Assembly: GCF_001719045.1 (NCBI RefSeq)
Contig: NZ_CP015423.1
Location: 124,001 to 188,000, forward strand
From: Paenibacillus polymyxa
Lineage (GTDB): Bacteria; Bacillota; Bacilli; Paenibacillales; Paenibacillaceae
DNA length: 64,000 nucleotides
Reading direction: 5' to 3'
Below the pieces are notes generated by a model, which saw nothing but the letters and a program-made list of their open reading frames with translations, was not told where the DNA came from and ran no database searches. Within the stretch, counting starts at the first letter, position 1, and every line of letters begins with the position of its first letter. Shown here in pieces: positions 7,598 to 17,584 of this stretch. The translations under genes were made by a program, and so were the position numbers.

Positions 7598-8572
7598 CTA
7601 CTTCTGTGTGGCGTTCTCTTTATTCCGCTGGACGATCAAATCTGCGATTTCTTCAGCTTGCCCTACAATGGCAATGGGATCGAAGTACCAATATCGATCC
7701 TCCTGGAGCTCAAAAACCTTACCTTGCCGGACTGCATTCAGTGATTTCCATATGCTGTCTCCTTCGTAACCGCTCAAATCCTTGTTAACCGTCAGAAAGA
7801 TATAAGAGCCCGCATATTGATTAATGACTTCTTTTGACACCGATTTCCATTGAGTCTCACCAAATAATTCTTTTTGGACAAGCGGCGGAGGTGTCAAATT
7901 CAGTCCTTTGTATACCGCCTGTCCTCCTCTGCCAAAATTATCGCCATATACATAGTATTCTTTTTCCGAAGCTTCCATTACGGTGAAAGTATCTCCAGGC
8001 TGAACAATTCCCTTTAGCTTGTCACGTGCAGCCTGCATCCGCTGATCGTATTGGGCAAGCCATGTTTTGGCTTCCTGTTCTTTTCCAAGCAGCTCACCAA
8101 AAGCTGTCAGTTCCTCATGAACATTCTTGTACGTTCCATAAGGAATGACGATGGTCGGAGCAATTTTACTATATTTTTCATATTCATGAGCATCTTTGGA
8201 ACCAATCAGAATCAAGTCAGGCTCCAGAGCCAATACTTTTTCAATGGATACGCTGCCGCGGTCTCCAATGCTTGCAATGCCCTGCACAAGCTCCTTCGAA
8301 AACGGATTATCCAGATAATATTTAACACTTCCCACAGGTTTAATTCCTAGTGCTAATAAATCATTCTGGTACATATCTACTACAATCCGCTGAGGGTGAA
8401 CCGGTATTTTAATATCTCCATGAATCGTTTTGACTGTTTTCATTTCCTCTGACTTTTGTTCGCTAGATATTTGATTCTGCTTTTCATCCGCTTGCTTTAC
8501 ATTTCCACCACAGGCGGTAAGAGCTAAAATGACTGACAGAAGCATCATTACAATCCACATTTTCTTTGTCAA
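7598..8572 (-). CDS. Iron-siderophore substrate-binding lipoprotein
   Basis: A 324-residue lipoprotein of the FeuA/YfiY type (periplasmic-binding-protein class III). The signal peptide ends in the lipobox LTAC, with the lipidated cysteine at residue 21. The binding domain shows HGDIKIPVHPQRIVVDMYQN near residue 50 and ALEPDLILIGSKDAHEYEKYSKIAPTIVI-like sequence in the first lobe. It should capture a ferric siderophore outside the membrane and hand it to the FecCD permease pair. The start is taken as TTG at 8572 because the AGAGAGG upstream is closer to it than to the in-frame ATG at 8560, but both are possible. The gene follows the ABC exporter-fold gene by 44 bp and is probably in its operon. 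Confidence 0.9.
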   Translation of the reverse strand: MTKKMWIVMMLLSVILALTACGGNVKQADEKQNQISSEQKSEEMKTVKTIHGDIKIPVHPQRIVVDMYQNDLLALGIKPVGSVKYYLDNPFSKELVQGIASIGDRGSVSIEKVLALEPDLILIGSKDAHEYEKYSKIAPTIVIPYGTYKNVHEELTAFGELLGKEQEAKTWLAQYDQRMQAARDKLKGIVQPGDTFTVMEASEKEYYVYGDNFGRGGQAVYKGLNLTPPPLVQKELFGETQWKSVSKEVINQYAGSYIFLTVNKDLSGYEGDSIWKSLNAVRQGKVFELQEDRYWYFDPIAIVGQAEEIADLIVQRNKENATQK

Positions 8573-8616
8573 ACCTGTTCATTCCTCTCTCTATTTACGG
8601 TGTCATATTGGCCTAT

Positions 8617-10332
8617 TTACGTTCCATATTGAGCTTGGTGCAGGCGGCTATATGCCCCTTTTACTGCCAATAACTCTTCATGTCTGCCTTGCTCGGCAAT
8701 CCCTTGATCTGCAACTACGATAATGCGGTCAGCATTTTTGATCGTTGCCAGACGATGCGCGATAACGAGTGTCGTACGGCCTTGGGATAGCTCTGTCAGC
8801 GCTTGCTGAATCGCGGCTTCTGTCTCTGTATCCAATGCTGATGTTGCTTCATCTAAAATGAGAATTGGCGGATTTTTAAGGAACATCCGTGCAATAGACA
8901 AACGTTGCTTTTGACCACCAGAGAGCTTCACACCTCGCTCACCGATCATTGTATCCAGACCATCAGGATATGAGCGAACAAGGTCTTCAATCTGAGCTCG
9001 ACGAGCAGCATCCCAGATTTCTTCTTCCGAAGCATCCAGCTTACCGTAAGCAATATTTTCACGAATCGTTCCATCAAAGAGGAATACATCCTGCTGAACA
9101 ATTCCAATCATGGATCGCAGCGATTCCAGCTTCATTTCACGGATATCCATTCCATCAATAGTAATGCTACCTTCCTCGACATCGTAGAAGCGAGGCAACA
9201 AACTGCAAAGTGTCGTTTTACCTGCTCCTGAAGGACCCACAAGTGCTACGGTTTCACCCGCATGGATAGATAGGTCCACTTTGCGTAATACCTTATCTTT
9301 GTTTTCGTAACCAAACGTTACACCTGCAAATTGAATATCTCCATTAAGATGGCTAACCGCCTTGGCCCCAGGCAGATCTTCTACATCCGATTCACTTTCC
9401 AGCAAATCCAGGTACCGTCGGAAGCCAGCAATCCCTTTCGGATACGTTTCGATGACAGAATTAATTTGTTTAATCGGCCCCAGGAATACATTAGACAGCA
9501 TCACAAATGCGATAAATTCCCCGTAGGTCATCTGTCCTTCGATAACAAACCATGTTCCACATACTAGCACAAACAATGAAACCAGCTTCATTAGTATAAA
9601 ACTAATCGAGGAATTCCAGGCCATAATCCGGTACGCGATCAGCTTCGTTTTACGGAAACGCCCATTATTTTCAGCAAAACGTTCCATTTCATGTGCTTCG
9701 TTGGAGAACGCTTGAACAACGCGAATCCCGCTTACATTATTTTCAATACGAGCGTTATAATCCGCAATATCAGAAAACATACGATGGAATGCAGCAGACA
9801 TTTTACGGCTGAAATAAAGAGACAAGTAAATCATGAGGGGTACAATGATGAAAGTCAGTACAGCCAGCTTCCAGTTAATACCGAGCATGATACCAAAGGC
9901 TCCCCCCAGTGTCATCAACGCGATGAACAAATCTTCGGGTCCGTGGTGGGCAATTTCCCCAATATCCATTAGATCGTTGGTCATACGTGAAACGAGATGC
10001 CCTGTTTTGTTATTGTCAAAAAAACGAAACGATTGCTTTTGTACCCGATCAAACAGCTTTTTACGCATGTCCGATTCGATGTTAATGCCCAGCTTGTGTC
10101 CCCAATAGGTGACCACGTAATTCAGTGCAGCACTTATGACATAAATACCGAGTAGAGCCAGACAGGCATATAAAATCCATTTCCAGTTCCCGCTGGGCAG
10201 CAAATCATCGACCACCCGGTTGACTGCAAGCGGAAAAGCCAACTCCAGCAGTGCAGCCAGCAAGGCACAAGAGAAATCAATGATGAACAAAGTCCGGTAA
10301 GGACGATAGTATTCAAAAAATCGTCTAAGCAT
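8617..10332 (-). CDS. ABC transporter, fused membrane and ATPase domains (MsbA/exporter fold)
   Basis: A 571-residue half-transporter. Six membrane helices fill residues 1-300, followed by a nucleotide-binding domain with Walker A GPSGAGKTT, the signature LSGGQKQR, Walker B ILILDEATSALD and the switch histidine in IAHRLATI, so it looks fully active as a homodimer. This architecture normally exports substrates. Its position is unusual: it lies between two ferric-siderophore binding-protein genes with gaps of 37 and 44 bp, in what looks like one Fur-controlled operon. Likely roles are siderophore export, export of a peptide or toxic compound under iron starvation, or, as in mycobacterial IrtAB, uptake with an exporter fold. 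Sequence does not decide between them. Confidence 0.9.
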   Translation of the reverse strand: MLRRFFEYYRPYRTLFIIDFSCALLAALLELAFPLAVNRVVDDLLPSGNWKWILYACLALLGIYVISAALNYVVTYWGHKLGINIESDMRKKLFDRVQKQSFRFFDNNKTGHLVSRMTNDLMDIGEIAHHGPEDLFIALMTLGGAFGIMLGINWKLAVLTFIIVPLMIYLSLYFSRKMSAAFHRMFSDIADYNARIENNVSGIRVVQAFSNEAHEMERFAENNGRFRKTKLIAYRIMAWNSSISFILMKLVSLFVLVCGTWFVIEGQMTYGEFIAFVMLSNVFLGPIKQINSVIETYPKGIAGFRRYLDLLESESDVEDLPGAKAVSHLNGDIQFAGVTFGYENKDKVLRKVDLSIHAGETVALVGPSGAGKTTLCSLLPRFYDVEEGSITIDGMDIREMKLESLRSMIGIVQQDVFLFDGTIRENIAYGKLDASEEEIWDAARRAQIEDLVRSYPDGLDTMIGERGVKLSGGQKQRLSIARMFLKNPPILILDEATSALDTETEAAIQQALTELSQGRTTLVIAHRLATIKNADRIIVVADQGIAEQGRHEELLAVKGAYSRLHQAQYGT

Positions 10333-10369
10333 GATTATGACTTCTCCTCTCTTATTTCAATTGAACTGA

Positions 10370-11377
10370 TCACTTCGGATCAACGGAAAACATTTTAACA
10401 GCCTCATCGAGTGATTGGTCAACGGCTAGCGGTGAGTAGGTAAACCACGGATCGGCTTTGATGAAATACACTTTGTGGTTTTTGACAGCCGGGAGATTTC
10501 TCCACAATGCACTTTGCTCAATTTGCTTAAGCATTCCGTCCTTGCTCGCTTCATCATAAACCAGCATAATAATTCGGTCTCCGGATAGTTCAGGTAACTT
10601 TTCCATTGAAATAACATCATAGACATAATTAAATCTCGGGTCCTTCGCCAGCTTCTGACGTATGTACTCAGGAGGATTCAATTCTAGTGAACGGTAAATA
10701 ACATGTCCTACATTCCGCGCTCCGTATACCCTTAACACATTCTTATCGTAGGCCATATAAATCGTAACCGTTTCATCTTTTTTGAATTTTCCAACCAGCT
10801 TCTTTCGGCCTTCCTCAGCCTTTTTGTTGAAACTAGCGATCCACTGCTCGGCTTCCTTGTCCTTACCCAGCACGGCTGCGACATTCCGCAGTTGCTCAAA
10901 TACATCGCCTTCTCCAAACGAAACGACTACGGTTGGAGCAATTTTCTCTAGCTGCTCCTTCACTTCGGGCGTGGTATATTCTGTTGTGATGATCAGGTCC
11001 GGTTGTAACTCCAGCACCTTTTCTACATTTGTCGGGTTCCCAATATCCGCAACTCCGTCAATCTTGCCTTTTAAATAGTCGCCTTCCAACAAATGGGAAG
11101 CAGCGCCTGCAGGCTTAACTCCCAAGGCCAGCATAGCATCCAAATATTGTGTCGTGACAACTCGCTGTGGATTTGCAGGGATACTGATCTTATTGCCAGT
11201 GGCATCAGTATATTCGCGCATGACAACCGTCTTGGATTGCCCGGAAGGATCATTAGTGCTGGTCTTGTCGTTTGTCTGGTTGTTGCTAGCTGCGTTTCCA
11301 CATGCACTCAATACAACCATCAAAAGAACCACAAGACAAAGCGTGGATTCCCATTTTAATCTGTACCTTTGTTGCAC
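10370..11377 (-). CDS. Iron-siderophore substrate-binding lipoprotein (second)
   Basis: A 335-residue binding lipoprotein of the same class as the product of the gene at 7598 but clearly diverged. The signal peptide ends in LSAC, and the binding fold begins with YTDATGNKISIPANPQRVVT. The start is GTG at 11377, chosen because AAGGAGG lies 9 nt upstream; the longer frame to 11440 runs across the Fur box and was rejected. It is first in an operon with the exporter-fold ABC gene and the second binding protein. Two binding proteins with one permease pair suggest that two different siderophores use the same channel. Confidence 0.9.
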   Translation of the reverse strand: MQQRYRLKWESTLCLVVLLMVVLSACGNAASNNQTNDKTSTNDPSGQSKTVVMREYTDATGNKISIPANPQRVVTTQYLDAMLALGVKPAGAASHLLEGDYLKGKIDGVADIGNPTNVEKVLELQPDLIITTEYTTPEVKEQLEKIAPTVVVSFGEGDVFEQLRNVAAVLGKDKEAEQWIASFNKKAEEGRKKLVGKFKKDETVTIYMAYDKNVLRVYGARNVGHVIYRSLELNPPEYIRQKLAKDPRFNYVYDVISMEKLPELSGDRIIMLVYDEASKDGMLKQIEQSALWRNLPAVKNHKVYFIKADPWFTYSPLAVDQSLDEAVKMFSVDPK

Positions 11378-11415
11378 AATATACGTCCTCCTTAGATATA
11401 TACAATTCATAATAT

Positions 11416-11434
11416 GATAGTGATTCTCATTATC
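11416..11434. promoter_or_regulatory. Fur box upstream of the binding protein-ABC operon
   Basis: GATAGTGATTCTCATTATC matches the Fur consensus at 17 of 19 positions. It lies 38 bp upstream of the GTG start at 11377. Confidence 0.88.
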
Positions 11435-11528
11435 ATACAATTGTTATTCTATCTTTTACTGTCTCTTCTTACAATACAAAAATAAAAAACTTCCATTTAT
11501 GTGTATGTATCGTCATCGTAGAATAGCC

Positions 11529-11566
11529 AAAAAAAAAAGGACTGATGCGCATTACAGCATCAGTCC
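11529..11566 (-). terminator. Terminator of the ribose operon
   Basis: A 10-bp stem (GGACTGATGC and its complement) with an 8-nt loop is followed by a run of ten T on the minus strand, 33 bp after the rbsB stop. Confidence 0.88.
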
Positions 11567-11599
11567 GAATAGCTTAATATGTTGGGCCAAGCGCCCTTT

Positions 11600-12520
11600 T
11601 TATTTCGATTGATCCACTAACTCCAGCTTAGCGGGAATTGATGTTTTCACGGTTTTACCTTGAAGTACATCCTTGGCTGCCTGCACCGCCAATTGACCAA
11701 TAAGCTCGGGTTGCTGAGCTACGGTGGCTGTCAGTTTCCCTTCCTTAATTGATTTAAGCGCATCCTCGTTACCGTCAAAACCGATGACTGGAATGTTCTT
11801 ACCTGAGCTTTGGATTGCTTCGATCGCACCCAACGCCATTTCATCATTGTGGGCAAATACTGCCTGAACGTCCGGGTTGCCTTGCAGCAGATTTTCCATC
11901 ACGTTCAAACCTTTGGTCCGATCAAAATCGGCCGATTGTTTGGCTATGACTTTCAGATCCTTATCTGCTACTTCATGAAATCCTTTTCCGCGTTCACGGG
12001 TAGCGGATGCTCCTGGAACACCTTCCAGCTCAATCACCTTGGCACCTTTTCCAACTTGATCAATCACATATCTGGCAGCCATTCGTCCTCCCTCTACGTT
12101 GTCTGAAGCGACGAGTGCTTTTACATCGCCTTTGTCAGCAGAACGATCCAGTGTAATAACCGGGATGTTCAATGCATTCGCTGATTGTACCACAGTGGAG
12201 ATGGCCGACGAATCTGTCGGATTAATGAGCAACGCGTTCACTCCCTGTTGAATCAGATCATCTACGTCATTACTTTGTTTCGCCGAATCATTTTGTGCAT
12301 CCACAACAATGACCTGCATTCCTTGTTTTTTGGCCTCTGCCACAACTCCGTCTTTGAGAGATACGAAGAATGGATTATTCAGTGTTGAGATCGACAAGCC
12401 GATTTTGATGTCCTTCAGGTTCGCGGCCGCTTTAGGCTTCGCCCATTCGGGCGGTTCCAAGGAACACCCTGTCATGAGCAGGAGCAGCAATGCAGTCATT
12501 ATTAATGTAAGCTTTTTCAT
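11600..12520 (-). CDS. rbsB: Ribose ABC transporter substrate-binding lipoprotein
   Basis: A 306-residue periplasmic-binding protein of the Peripla_BP_4 type. The lipobox is LMTGC. The first lobe starts with IKIGLSISTLNNPFFVSLKD, and DRSADKGDVKALVASDNVEGG and ELEGVPGASATRERGKGF match the sugar-contact regions of RbsB. It binds ribose outside the cell for import by RbsA and RbsC. The ATG at 12520 follows AGAAGGAG; the longer frame was rejected. It is the last gene of rbsRKDACB, as in Bacillus subtilis. Confidence 0.95.
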   Translation of the reverse strand: MKKLTLIMTALLLLLMTGCSLEPPEWAKPKAAANLKDIKIGLSISTLNNPFFVSLKDGVVAEAKKQGMQVIVVDAQNDSAKQSNDVDDLIQQGVNALLINPTDSSAISTVVQSANALNIPVITLDRSADKGDVKALVASDNVEGGRMAARYVIDQVGKGAKVIELEGVPGASATRERGKGFHEVADKDLKVIAKQSADFDRTKGLNVMENLLQGNPDVQAVFAHNDEMALGAIEAIQSSGKNIPVIGFDGNEDALKSIKEGKLTATVAQQPELIGQLAVQAAKDVLQGKTVKTSIPAKLELVDQSK

Positions 12521-12554
12521 ATTTTTGTGTCTCCTTCTACGCAGATTAGGTGTA

Positions 12555-13523
12555 TTATGCGGATTTTTTACGGTCAATCAATACTGCAATAGCGATGACT
12601 ATCCCTTTTACTACCATTTGATAAAATGAGTTAACCCCCAGCAAGTTCAAGCCATTGTTTAGTGTACCGATGATAAGCACACCAATTAACGTACCTACGA
12701 TTCGTCCGCGTCCTCCTGAGAGACTTGTTCCACCTAATACGACAGCCGCAATGGCGTCCAATTCATAAGAAGTACCTGCTGTCGGTTGCGCCGAGTTCAA
12801 ACGTGAAGTCAAGATAGCTCCCGCCAATGCGGAGAGCATTCCAGCCAGAGAGTAAATCCAAATTTTTACACGCGGTACTTTAATACCAGATACAATCGAA
12901 GCCTTCTCGTTACCACCAATGGCATACGTTTTACGTCCGAATGGTGTTTTATGCAAAATGATCCATAGGACAGCAAAGGTAATAAGCATCGTAATCGCTG
13001 GAACCGGAATACCGAACTGATAGCCACGACCGAACAATTGAAATACCAGACTGTCCCCGAGTCCTGTAATAGGGTTACCATTGGTATAAACGAGTGTCAA
13101 TCCTCTGAAAATGGTCATGGTTGCTAGTGTAGCGATGAACGGAGCCATTTTACCCTTCGTAATCATCAAGCCGTTGACCATCCCCATCACGCCACCCAAT
13201 GCACAGCCGATGATAATCGCCAAAATAGGATCGAACCCGGCCAGCATCATATTTGCGACAAACGCACTGGATAGTGCTAATATGGAGCCGACTGACAAAT
13301 CTATTCCGCCTGTGAGAATAACGAAGGTCATACCGAACGCAATCAACGCATTAATGGATACCTGGCGCAATAAATTCAAAATATTAAGCGGTTCCAAAAA
13401 GCTGGGATTTAAGACCGATACGATAATCACCAAAATAATGAGTCCCAACAACGGGCCAAGCTTCTGTGTGATTTGTGACATTTGAAAGCCTTTGCTGCTT
13501 TTTGATTCATTCATAGTTGTCAT
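12555..13523 (-). CDS. rbsC: Ribose ABC transporter permease
   Basis: A 322-residue membrane protein of the BPD_transp_2 family with about ten membrane segments. Signatures are GMTFVILTGGIDLSVGSILA and LGGTSLSGGRGRIVGTLIG, characteristic of sugar permeases of the RbsC/AraH group. It dimerises as the ribose channel. Its ribosome binding site CAGGAGG lies inside the last codons of rbsA, and its start is two bases past the rbsA stop, so the two are coupled. Confidence 0.95.
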   Translation of the reverse strand: MTTMNESKSSKGFQMSQITQKLGPLLGLIILVIIVSVLNPSFLEPLNILNLLRQVSINALIAFGMTFVILTGGIDLSVGSILALSSAFVANMMLAGFDPILAIIIGCALGGVMGMVNGLMITKGKMAPFIATLATMTIFRGLTLVYTNGNPITGLGDSLVFQLFGRGYQFGIPVPAITMLITFAVLWIILHKTPFGRKTYAIGGNEKASIVSGIKVPRVKIWIYSLAGMLSALAGAILTSRLNSAQPTAGTSYELDAIAAVVLGGTSLSGGRGRIVGTLIGVLIIGTLNNGLNLLGVNSFYQMVVKGIVIAIAVLIDRKKSA

Positions 13524-13524
13524 A

Positions 13525-15006
13525 TTACTGTCCTCCTGTAGCTAGCGTCATAATATTTTCTTGTGTGGCTTCTTCCCTGCTCAGCTCTCCGCTGATCTTT
13601 CCCTCGTGCACCACGACAATACGATCGCTCATGCCGAGTACCTCAGGGAGTTCCGAGGATACCATGATAATCGCGACTCCACGTTCGGTCAGCTCGTTCA
13701 TCAACTGGTAGATTTCCCGCTTGGCTCCTACATCCACACCTCTCGTCGGTTCGTCAAGAATGAGTACATTTGGACCAATACCTACCCATTTGGCAATAAC
13801 CACCTTTTGCTGATTACCACCTGACAAACTGCGAACCGTTGTTTCACCCGATTGGGTTTTAATTTGTAAGCGCTTAATTAAAGTGTTAACAAAATCCAAC
13901 TCTTTTTTACCTGAAATAAATCCTTTTGAGGTAAAGCTGAAGAGATTTGGCAGCACCATATTTTCCCGAATGGAAAAATCCAGAACCAAGCCCTCATCTT
14001 TTCGGTCTTCTGTAATAAAGCCAATCCCTAGTTTCACCGCGTCATCCGGCTTGCGAATAGTCACCTTTTTTCCACGTACATGGATCTCACCACGATCCAA
14101 AGCATCCAGTCCAAATAACGCCCTCATGATCTCGGTTCGTCCCGAGCCCATCAAGCCTGAAAAACCTACAATTTCACCAGACCGCACAGTAAAATTCACA
14201 TTTTCAAACAAGCCTTTATGCGTGGCATTTTTGACCTCCAGCACCACTTCTCCCAAAGCGGGCGTTCTTACCGGATAGCGTTCAGTCAGCTCTCTACCTA
14301 CCATTTTCCGTACAACTTCATCAAAATTCGTATCGGGAATCGCCTGAGTATCCACCGTTTTTCCGTCACGCATGATGGTAATCCGATCACAGATCGCGAA
14401 TATCTCCTCCATCCGATGTGAAATATACACGATCGAAACACCATCTTTTTTCAAAGAAGTAATAACCTCGAACAGCTTCTGAATTTCACGTTCGGTTAAG
14501 GCGGCTGTCGGCTCATCCATCACGATAACTTTAGCATCCGTCATGAGTGCTTTGGCTATTTCAATCATCTGCTGTTGACCCACTGAACACTCGCCTGCTT
14601 CACCGTTCAATGGAAGGTTTACCGAAAGCTTGCTGAATTGCTCATTTGCTAACGCTTTCATTTTAGAGCTGTCTAGTAAGCCCCACTTGGATGTCATTTC
14701 CTTGCCGATAAACAGATTTTCCAGCACGGTCATCTCCGGCCACACATTCAGTTCCTGGTGAATAAAAGCAATTCCTTTTTGCTCCGCTTCTTTGGGGTCG
14801 GCAAAATAGGTTTCCTGGCCGTCAATGATGATCGTTCCCTCATCTCGCCGATGCAGTCCGATTAAAATATTCATCAGCGTTGATTTTCCTGCACCATTTT
14901 CACCCATGAGGGCATGTACTTCTCCTTCACGAAGATCAAAGTCAACACCACTCAGTACCTGATTGGTTCCAAAGGCTTTGTGAATTCCTTTCATTTGAAT
15001 CTGCAT
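13525..15006 (-). CDS. rbsA: Ribose ABC transporter ATPase, two nucleotide-binding domains
   Basis: A 493-residue tandem ATPase. The first domain has Walker [10 protein letters not shown], signature CSVGQQQM and Walker [13 protein letters not shown]. The second has the degenerate P-loop [10 protein letters not shown], signature LSGGNQQK and Walker [12 protein letters not shown]. This asymmetry is usual for RbsA, XylG and MglA. It powers ribose import by RbsC. AAAAAGGAGGG precedes the ATG at 15006. It lies 30 bp after rbsD in the operon. Confidence 0.95.
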   Translation of the reverse strand: MQIQMKGIHKAFGTNQVLSGVDFDLREGEVHALMGENGAGKSTLMNILIGLHRRDEGTIIIDGQETYFADPKEAEQKGIAFIHQELNVWPEMTVLENLFIGKEMTSKWGLLDSSKMKALANEQFSKLSVNLPLNGEAGECSVGQQQMIEIAKALMTDAKVIVMDEPTAALTEREIQKLFEVITSLKKDGVSIVYISHRMEEIFAICDRITIMRDGKTVDTQAIPDTNFDEVVRKMVGRELTERYPVRTPALGEVVLEVKNATHKGLFENVNFTVRSGEIVGFSGLMGSGRTEIMRALFGLDALDRGEIHVRGKKVTIRKPDDAVKLGIGFITEDRKDEGLVLDFSIRENMVLPNLFSFTSKGFISGKKELDFVNTLIKRLQIKTQSGETTVRSLSGGNQQKVVIAKWVGIGPNVLILDEPTRGVDVGAKREIYQLMNELTERGVAIIMVSSELPEVLGMSDRIVVVHEGKISGELSREEATQENIMTLATGGQ

Positions 15007-15036
15007 GCTGTACCCTCCTTTTTATTCAACATTGAT

Positions 15037-15471
15037 TTATCCAAAATGAACTCCTGCCTGCAAAATACAATTGGCAAATGGCTTAGCCTCTCCTGTACGA
15101 ATGACCGCCTTCGCATAACGGGTCAGCTCCTTGAATTGTTCATGAGAGCAAAACTCAATGACGGCAGTCTGCTTATTAATCTGTGGATGTTCTAATTGCT
15201 CCCCTGCAAAGTTGCGCATAATATACTGCAATGCTTGTTCATTTTCTTGTTTGATTTCTTCGGCCAGCGTTACTTTTTCGATCACCATATCTGCTGCAAT
15301 GACATCAACAACGTCCTGAAAGGATGGAACACCCAGTTTAAGGGCCAAATCAATTTTGGTAACGCCTTCAGGAACAGGTAAGCCGGCATCAGCCACGACA
15401 ATATAGTCTGTGTGGCCGAGATCCGCCAGTATTTTGGATATATGACTGTTGAGGATTCCATGTTTCTTCAT
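15037..15471 (-). CDS. rbsD: D-ribose pyranase
   Basis: A 144-residue protein that interconverts the pyranose and furanose forms of ribose, supplying the form needed by the kinase. The start [20 protein letters not shown] places the catalytic His at residue 20 and Asp at residue 28, exactly as in the family, which decides the start at 15471 against the longer frame. It begins one base after the rbsK stop. Confidence 0.93.
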   Translation of the reverse strand: MKKHGILNSHISKILADLGHTDYIVVADAGLPVPEGVTKIDLALKLGVPSFQDVVDVIAADMVIEKVTLAEEIKQENEQALQYIMRNFAGEQLEHPQINKQTAVIEFCSHEQFKELTRYAKAVIRTGEAKPFANCILQAGVHFG

Positions 15472-15472
15472 A

Positions 15473-16351
15473 TTATATTTGCTCCTCCACTTCACGACGG
15501 GTTGGCATTCCACCTTGGGCTCCAAATTTGGTTACGGACAATGACGCAGCACGATTAGCAAATTTCACACTGTCGGCCAGCGATTTTCCTTCGGCCAGTG
15601 CCACTGCAAAAGCAGCGTTAAACGTATCTCCTGCACCTGTTGTATCAACGGCCTCTACTTTATAAGTAGGAACCACGACTTCCTGTTCTCCGTCGAAGAA
15701 TCGTACACCGTTGCTGCCCTCAGTCACAAACAGCTTGTTGGGATATTTACGCAACGCTTCTTGCAGGCTCATATCCTTAAACATAATGGCAGCTTCATGC
15801 TCGTTTGGCGTAATGTAGGTCGCATTCGCAATTACGCTTTCTTCCACTTCACGAGCCGGGGCTGGATTCAGCAACAAGGGTATCTGGTATTTCGCACAAA
15901 TCTCGCTTACGTAAACAACCGTTTCTGTTGGTATTTCCTGTTGAATTAGCACAATATCCGAACTTCGGATGACGTCAAGCGCTTCTTCCACATAGGCGGG
16001 TGTCACTTCATTATTTGCTGCTTTTACCACGACAATACTGTTATCACCTTCAGCTAGTACAATATGCGCTGTACCGCTTTCCATATGTGTAACCGGTTTC
16101 ACATAGCCAGTATGAACATGATTTTCTTCAAAATTTCGTAAAATCTGTTCTCCAAAATGGTCATCCCCTACACGTCCAATCATCGTAACGTCTGCTCCGA
16201 GTCGTGCTGCGGCTACTGCCTGATTGGCTCCTTTACCTCCAGGTACGGTTGTAAAGCTTTCACCCAATACCGTTTCACCAGCACCGGGACGTTTGGACGA
16301 AGTAACTACAAGATCCATAGAACTGCTTCCGATAATCGAAATTTTAGCCAT
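15473..16351 (-). CDS. rbsK: Ribokinase
   Basis: A 292-residue PfkB-family sugar kinase that phosphorylates ribose to ribose 5-phosphate. The glycine-rich [19 protein letters not shown] near residue 38 and the signature [18 protein letters not shown], with the catalytic Asp, are complete. The second of two adjacent ATG codons is used here because AAAGGTGG lies 6 nt before it. The gene overlaps the end of rbsR by 8 nt. Confidence 0.94.
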   Translation of the reverse strand: MAKISIIGSSSMDLVVTSSKRPGAGETVLGESFTTVPGGKGANQAVAAARLGADVTMIGRVGDDHFGEQILRNFEENHVHTGYVKPVTHMESGTAHIVLAEGDNSIVVVKAANNEVTPAYVEEALDVIRSSDIVLIQQEIPTETVVYVSEICAKYQIPLLLNPAPAREVEESVIANATYITPNEHEAAIMFKDMSLQEALRKYPNKLFVTEGSNGVRFFDGEQEVVVPTYKVEAVDTTGAGDTFNAAFAVALAEGKSLADSVKFANRAASLSVTKFGAQGGMPTRREVEEQI

Positions 16352-17372
16352 CATAATCCACCTTTCTCGTCGTTTCCCGTTCTATAAATTTGACGGGCAA
16401 TTGTATGCTTGAATAGGTAAGTACTTTCGAATGAAGATTAGGTACGCTTGACTTCGTTACTTGTGACTGCTCAATCAACTGAATGAGTAGTCCTGCTGCT
16501 TCCCAGCCCATTTCATAAGCAGGTTGTCGGATCGTTGACAAAGGCGGGAATAACAAACTGCTTAATGGTATATCATCAAACCCGATAATTTGAACATCAT
16601 CTGGGATTTTCTTTCCTAATCTATGTGCCTCATGCATCACCGCTGTAGCCACGATATCGTTACTTGCGATAACTCCGTCCGTATCCGGGTACTTGCTAAA
16701 CAGCTCTTTGGCCCACGACTCGGCCTCCTTGAACGAAAAGGAAGTTGTCTCGACCACATGGTAAGCAATTCCGGATTGCTGAAGCTCTTCAACCGCCCCG
16801 CGAAAACGGTCTTGTGCTGGACGAATATGTGCAGGGCCCTGCATGACTGTAATTTGTTTGCTGCCGCGGGCAACCATTTCTTGAGCAGCCAAGCAACCGC
16901 CATGGGCTCCATCCGCATATACGGAGAGACTGTCACTGGAAGTTCGATCGAGAAAAACGACCGGGATCTTCAGTTTGGCGTAACAGTCGGCATCGGGATC
17001 ATTGGTAGAAGAAATAACACCAACGACATTATTTTGAGCAAAAGTATCCATGTAATCCAATTCTTTTTGGCGATCTTCATCACTATTACCGAAAATAATC
17101 CGAAAATCATTTTCCTGCATTCGATCCTCCACCCCACGAGCTAACAAGGGAAAGTAAGGGTTCGTAATATCCGGCAGCAGCAGGCCGATTAATCTGGATT
17201 TCTTTTTATACAGAGAACGTGCAACTTCATTGGGCTTGTAATTTAACTTCTTCACAGCAGCCTCAACCTTTCGCCGTGTATCCTCATGTACATATCCAGT
17301 TTCATTAATAACTCTGGATACGGTCGCTACGGAAACACCTGCAAAGCTGGCGACTTCTTTAATTGTTGTCAT
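16344..17372 (-). CDS. rbsR: LacI-family transcriptional repressor of the ribose operon
   Basis: A 342-residue LacI/GalR regulator. The helix-turn-helix and hinge are clear (TIKEVASFAGVSVATVSRVI at the N-terminus), followed by a periplasmic-binding-like effector domain from about residue 60. As first gene of the ribose operon it most likely represses the whole unit, including itself, until ribose or a derivative binds. A perfect 20-bp palindrome at 17391-17410 lies 19 bp before its start and is the obvious operator. Confidence 0.93.
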   Translation of the reverse strand: MTTIKEVASFAGVSVATVSRVINETGYVHEDTRRKVEAAVKKLNYKPNEVARSLYKKKSRLIGLLLPDITNPYFPLLARGVEDRMQENDFRIIFGNSDEDRQKELDYMDTFAQNNVVGVISSTNDPDADCYAKLKIPVVFLDRTSSDSLSVYADGAHGGCLAAQEMVARGSKQITVMQGPAHIRPAQDRFRGAVEELQQSGIAYHVVETTSFSFKEAESWAKELFSKYPDTDGVIASNDIVATAVMHEAHRLGKKIPDDVQIIGFDDIPLSSLLFPPLSTIRQPAYEMGWEAAGLLIQLIEQSQVTKSSVPNLHSKVLTYSSIQLPVKFIERETTRKVDYDG

Positions 17373-17390
17373 AGTGTAGGTTCAACTCCA

Positions 17391-17410
17391 ATGTGTAACC
17401 GGTTACACAT
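17391..17410. promoter_or_regulatory. RbsR operator, also a perfect CcpA cre match
   Basis: ATGTGTAACCGGTTACACAT is a perfect 20-bp palindrome with the central CG of LacI-family operators. Its core TGTAACCGGTTACA also fits the CcpA consensus TGWNANCGNTNWCA at every position. It overlaps the expected transcription start of rbsR, so binding of either protein should block the operon. Confidence 0.85.
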
Positions 17411-17412
17411 AT

Positions 17413-17441
17413 AAAATATCATAGCATTAATTTTTTGACAA
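17413..17441 (-). promoter_or_regulatory. Promoter of the ribose operon
   Basis: On the minus strand TTGTCA and TATTTT are separated by 17 nt, and the operator lies directly downstream. Confidence 0.65.
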
Positions 17442-17584
17442 GCATTAATTATTTGCACGTTGAATGCTTTAGCTTTATAATTCTTATTGTAACTAATGAA
17501 GTTCCACCTTTATGCACATTCTAAAGTGGGGAGCACCTCTCCCGGTTACTCAATAAAATACGTATACATGGAGGCTTTTTCCTG

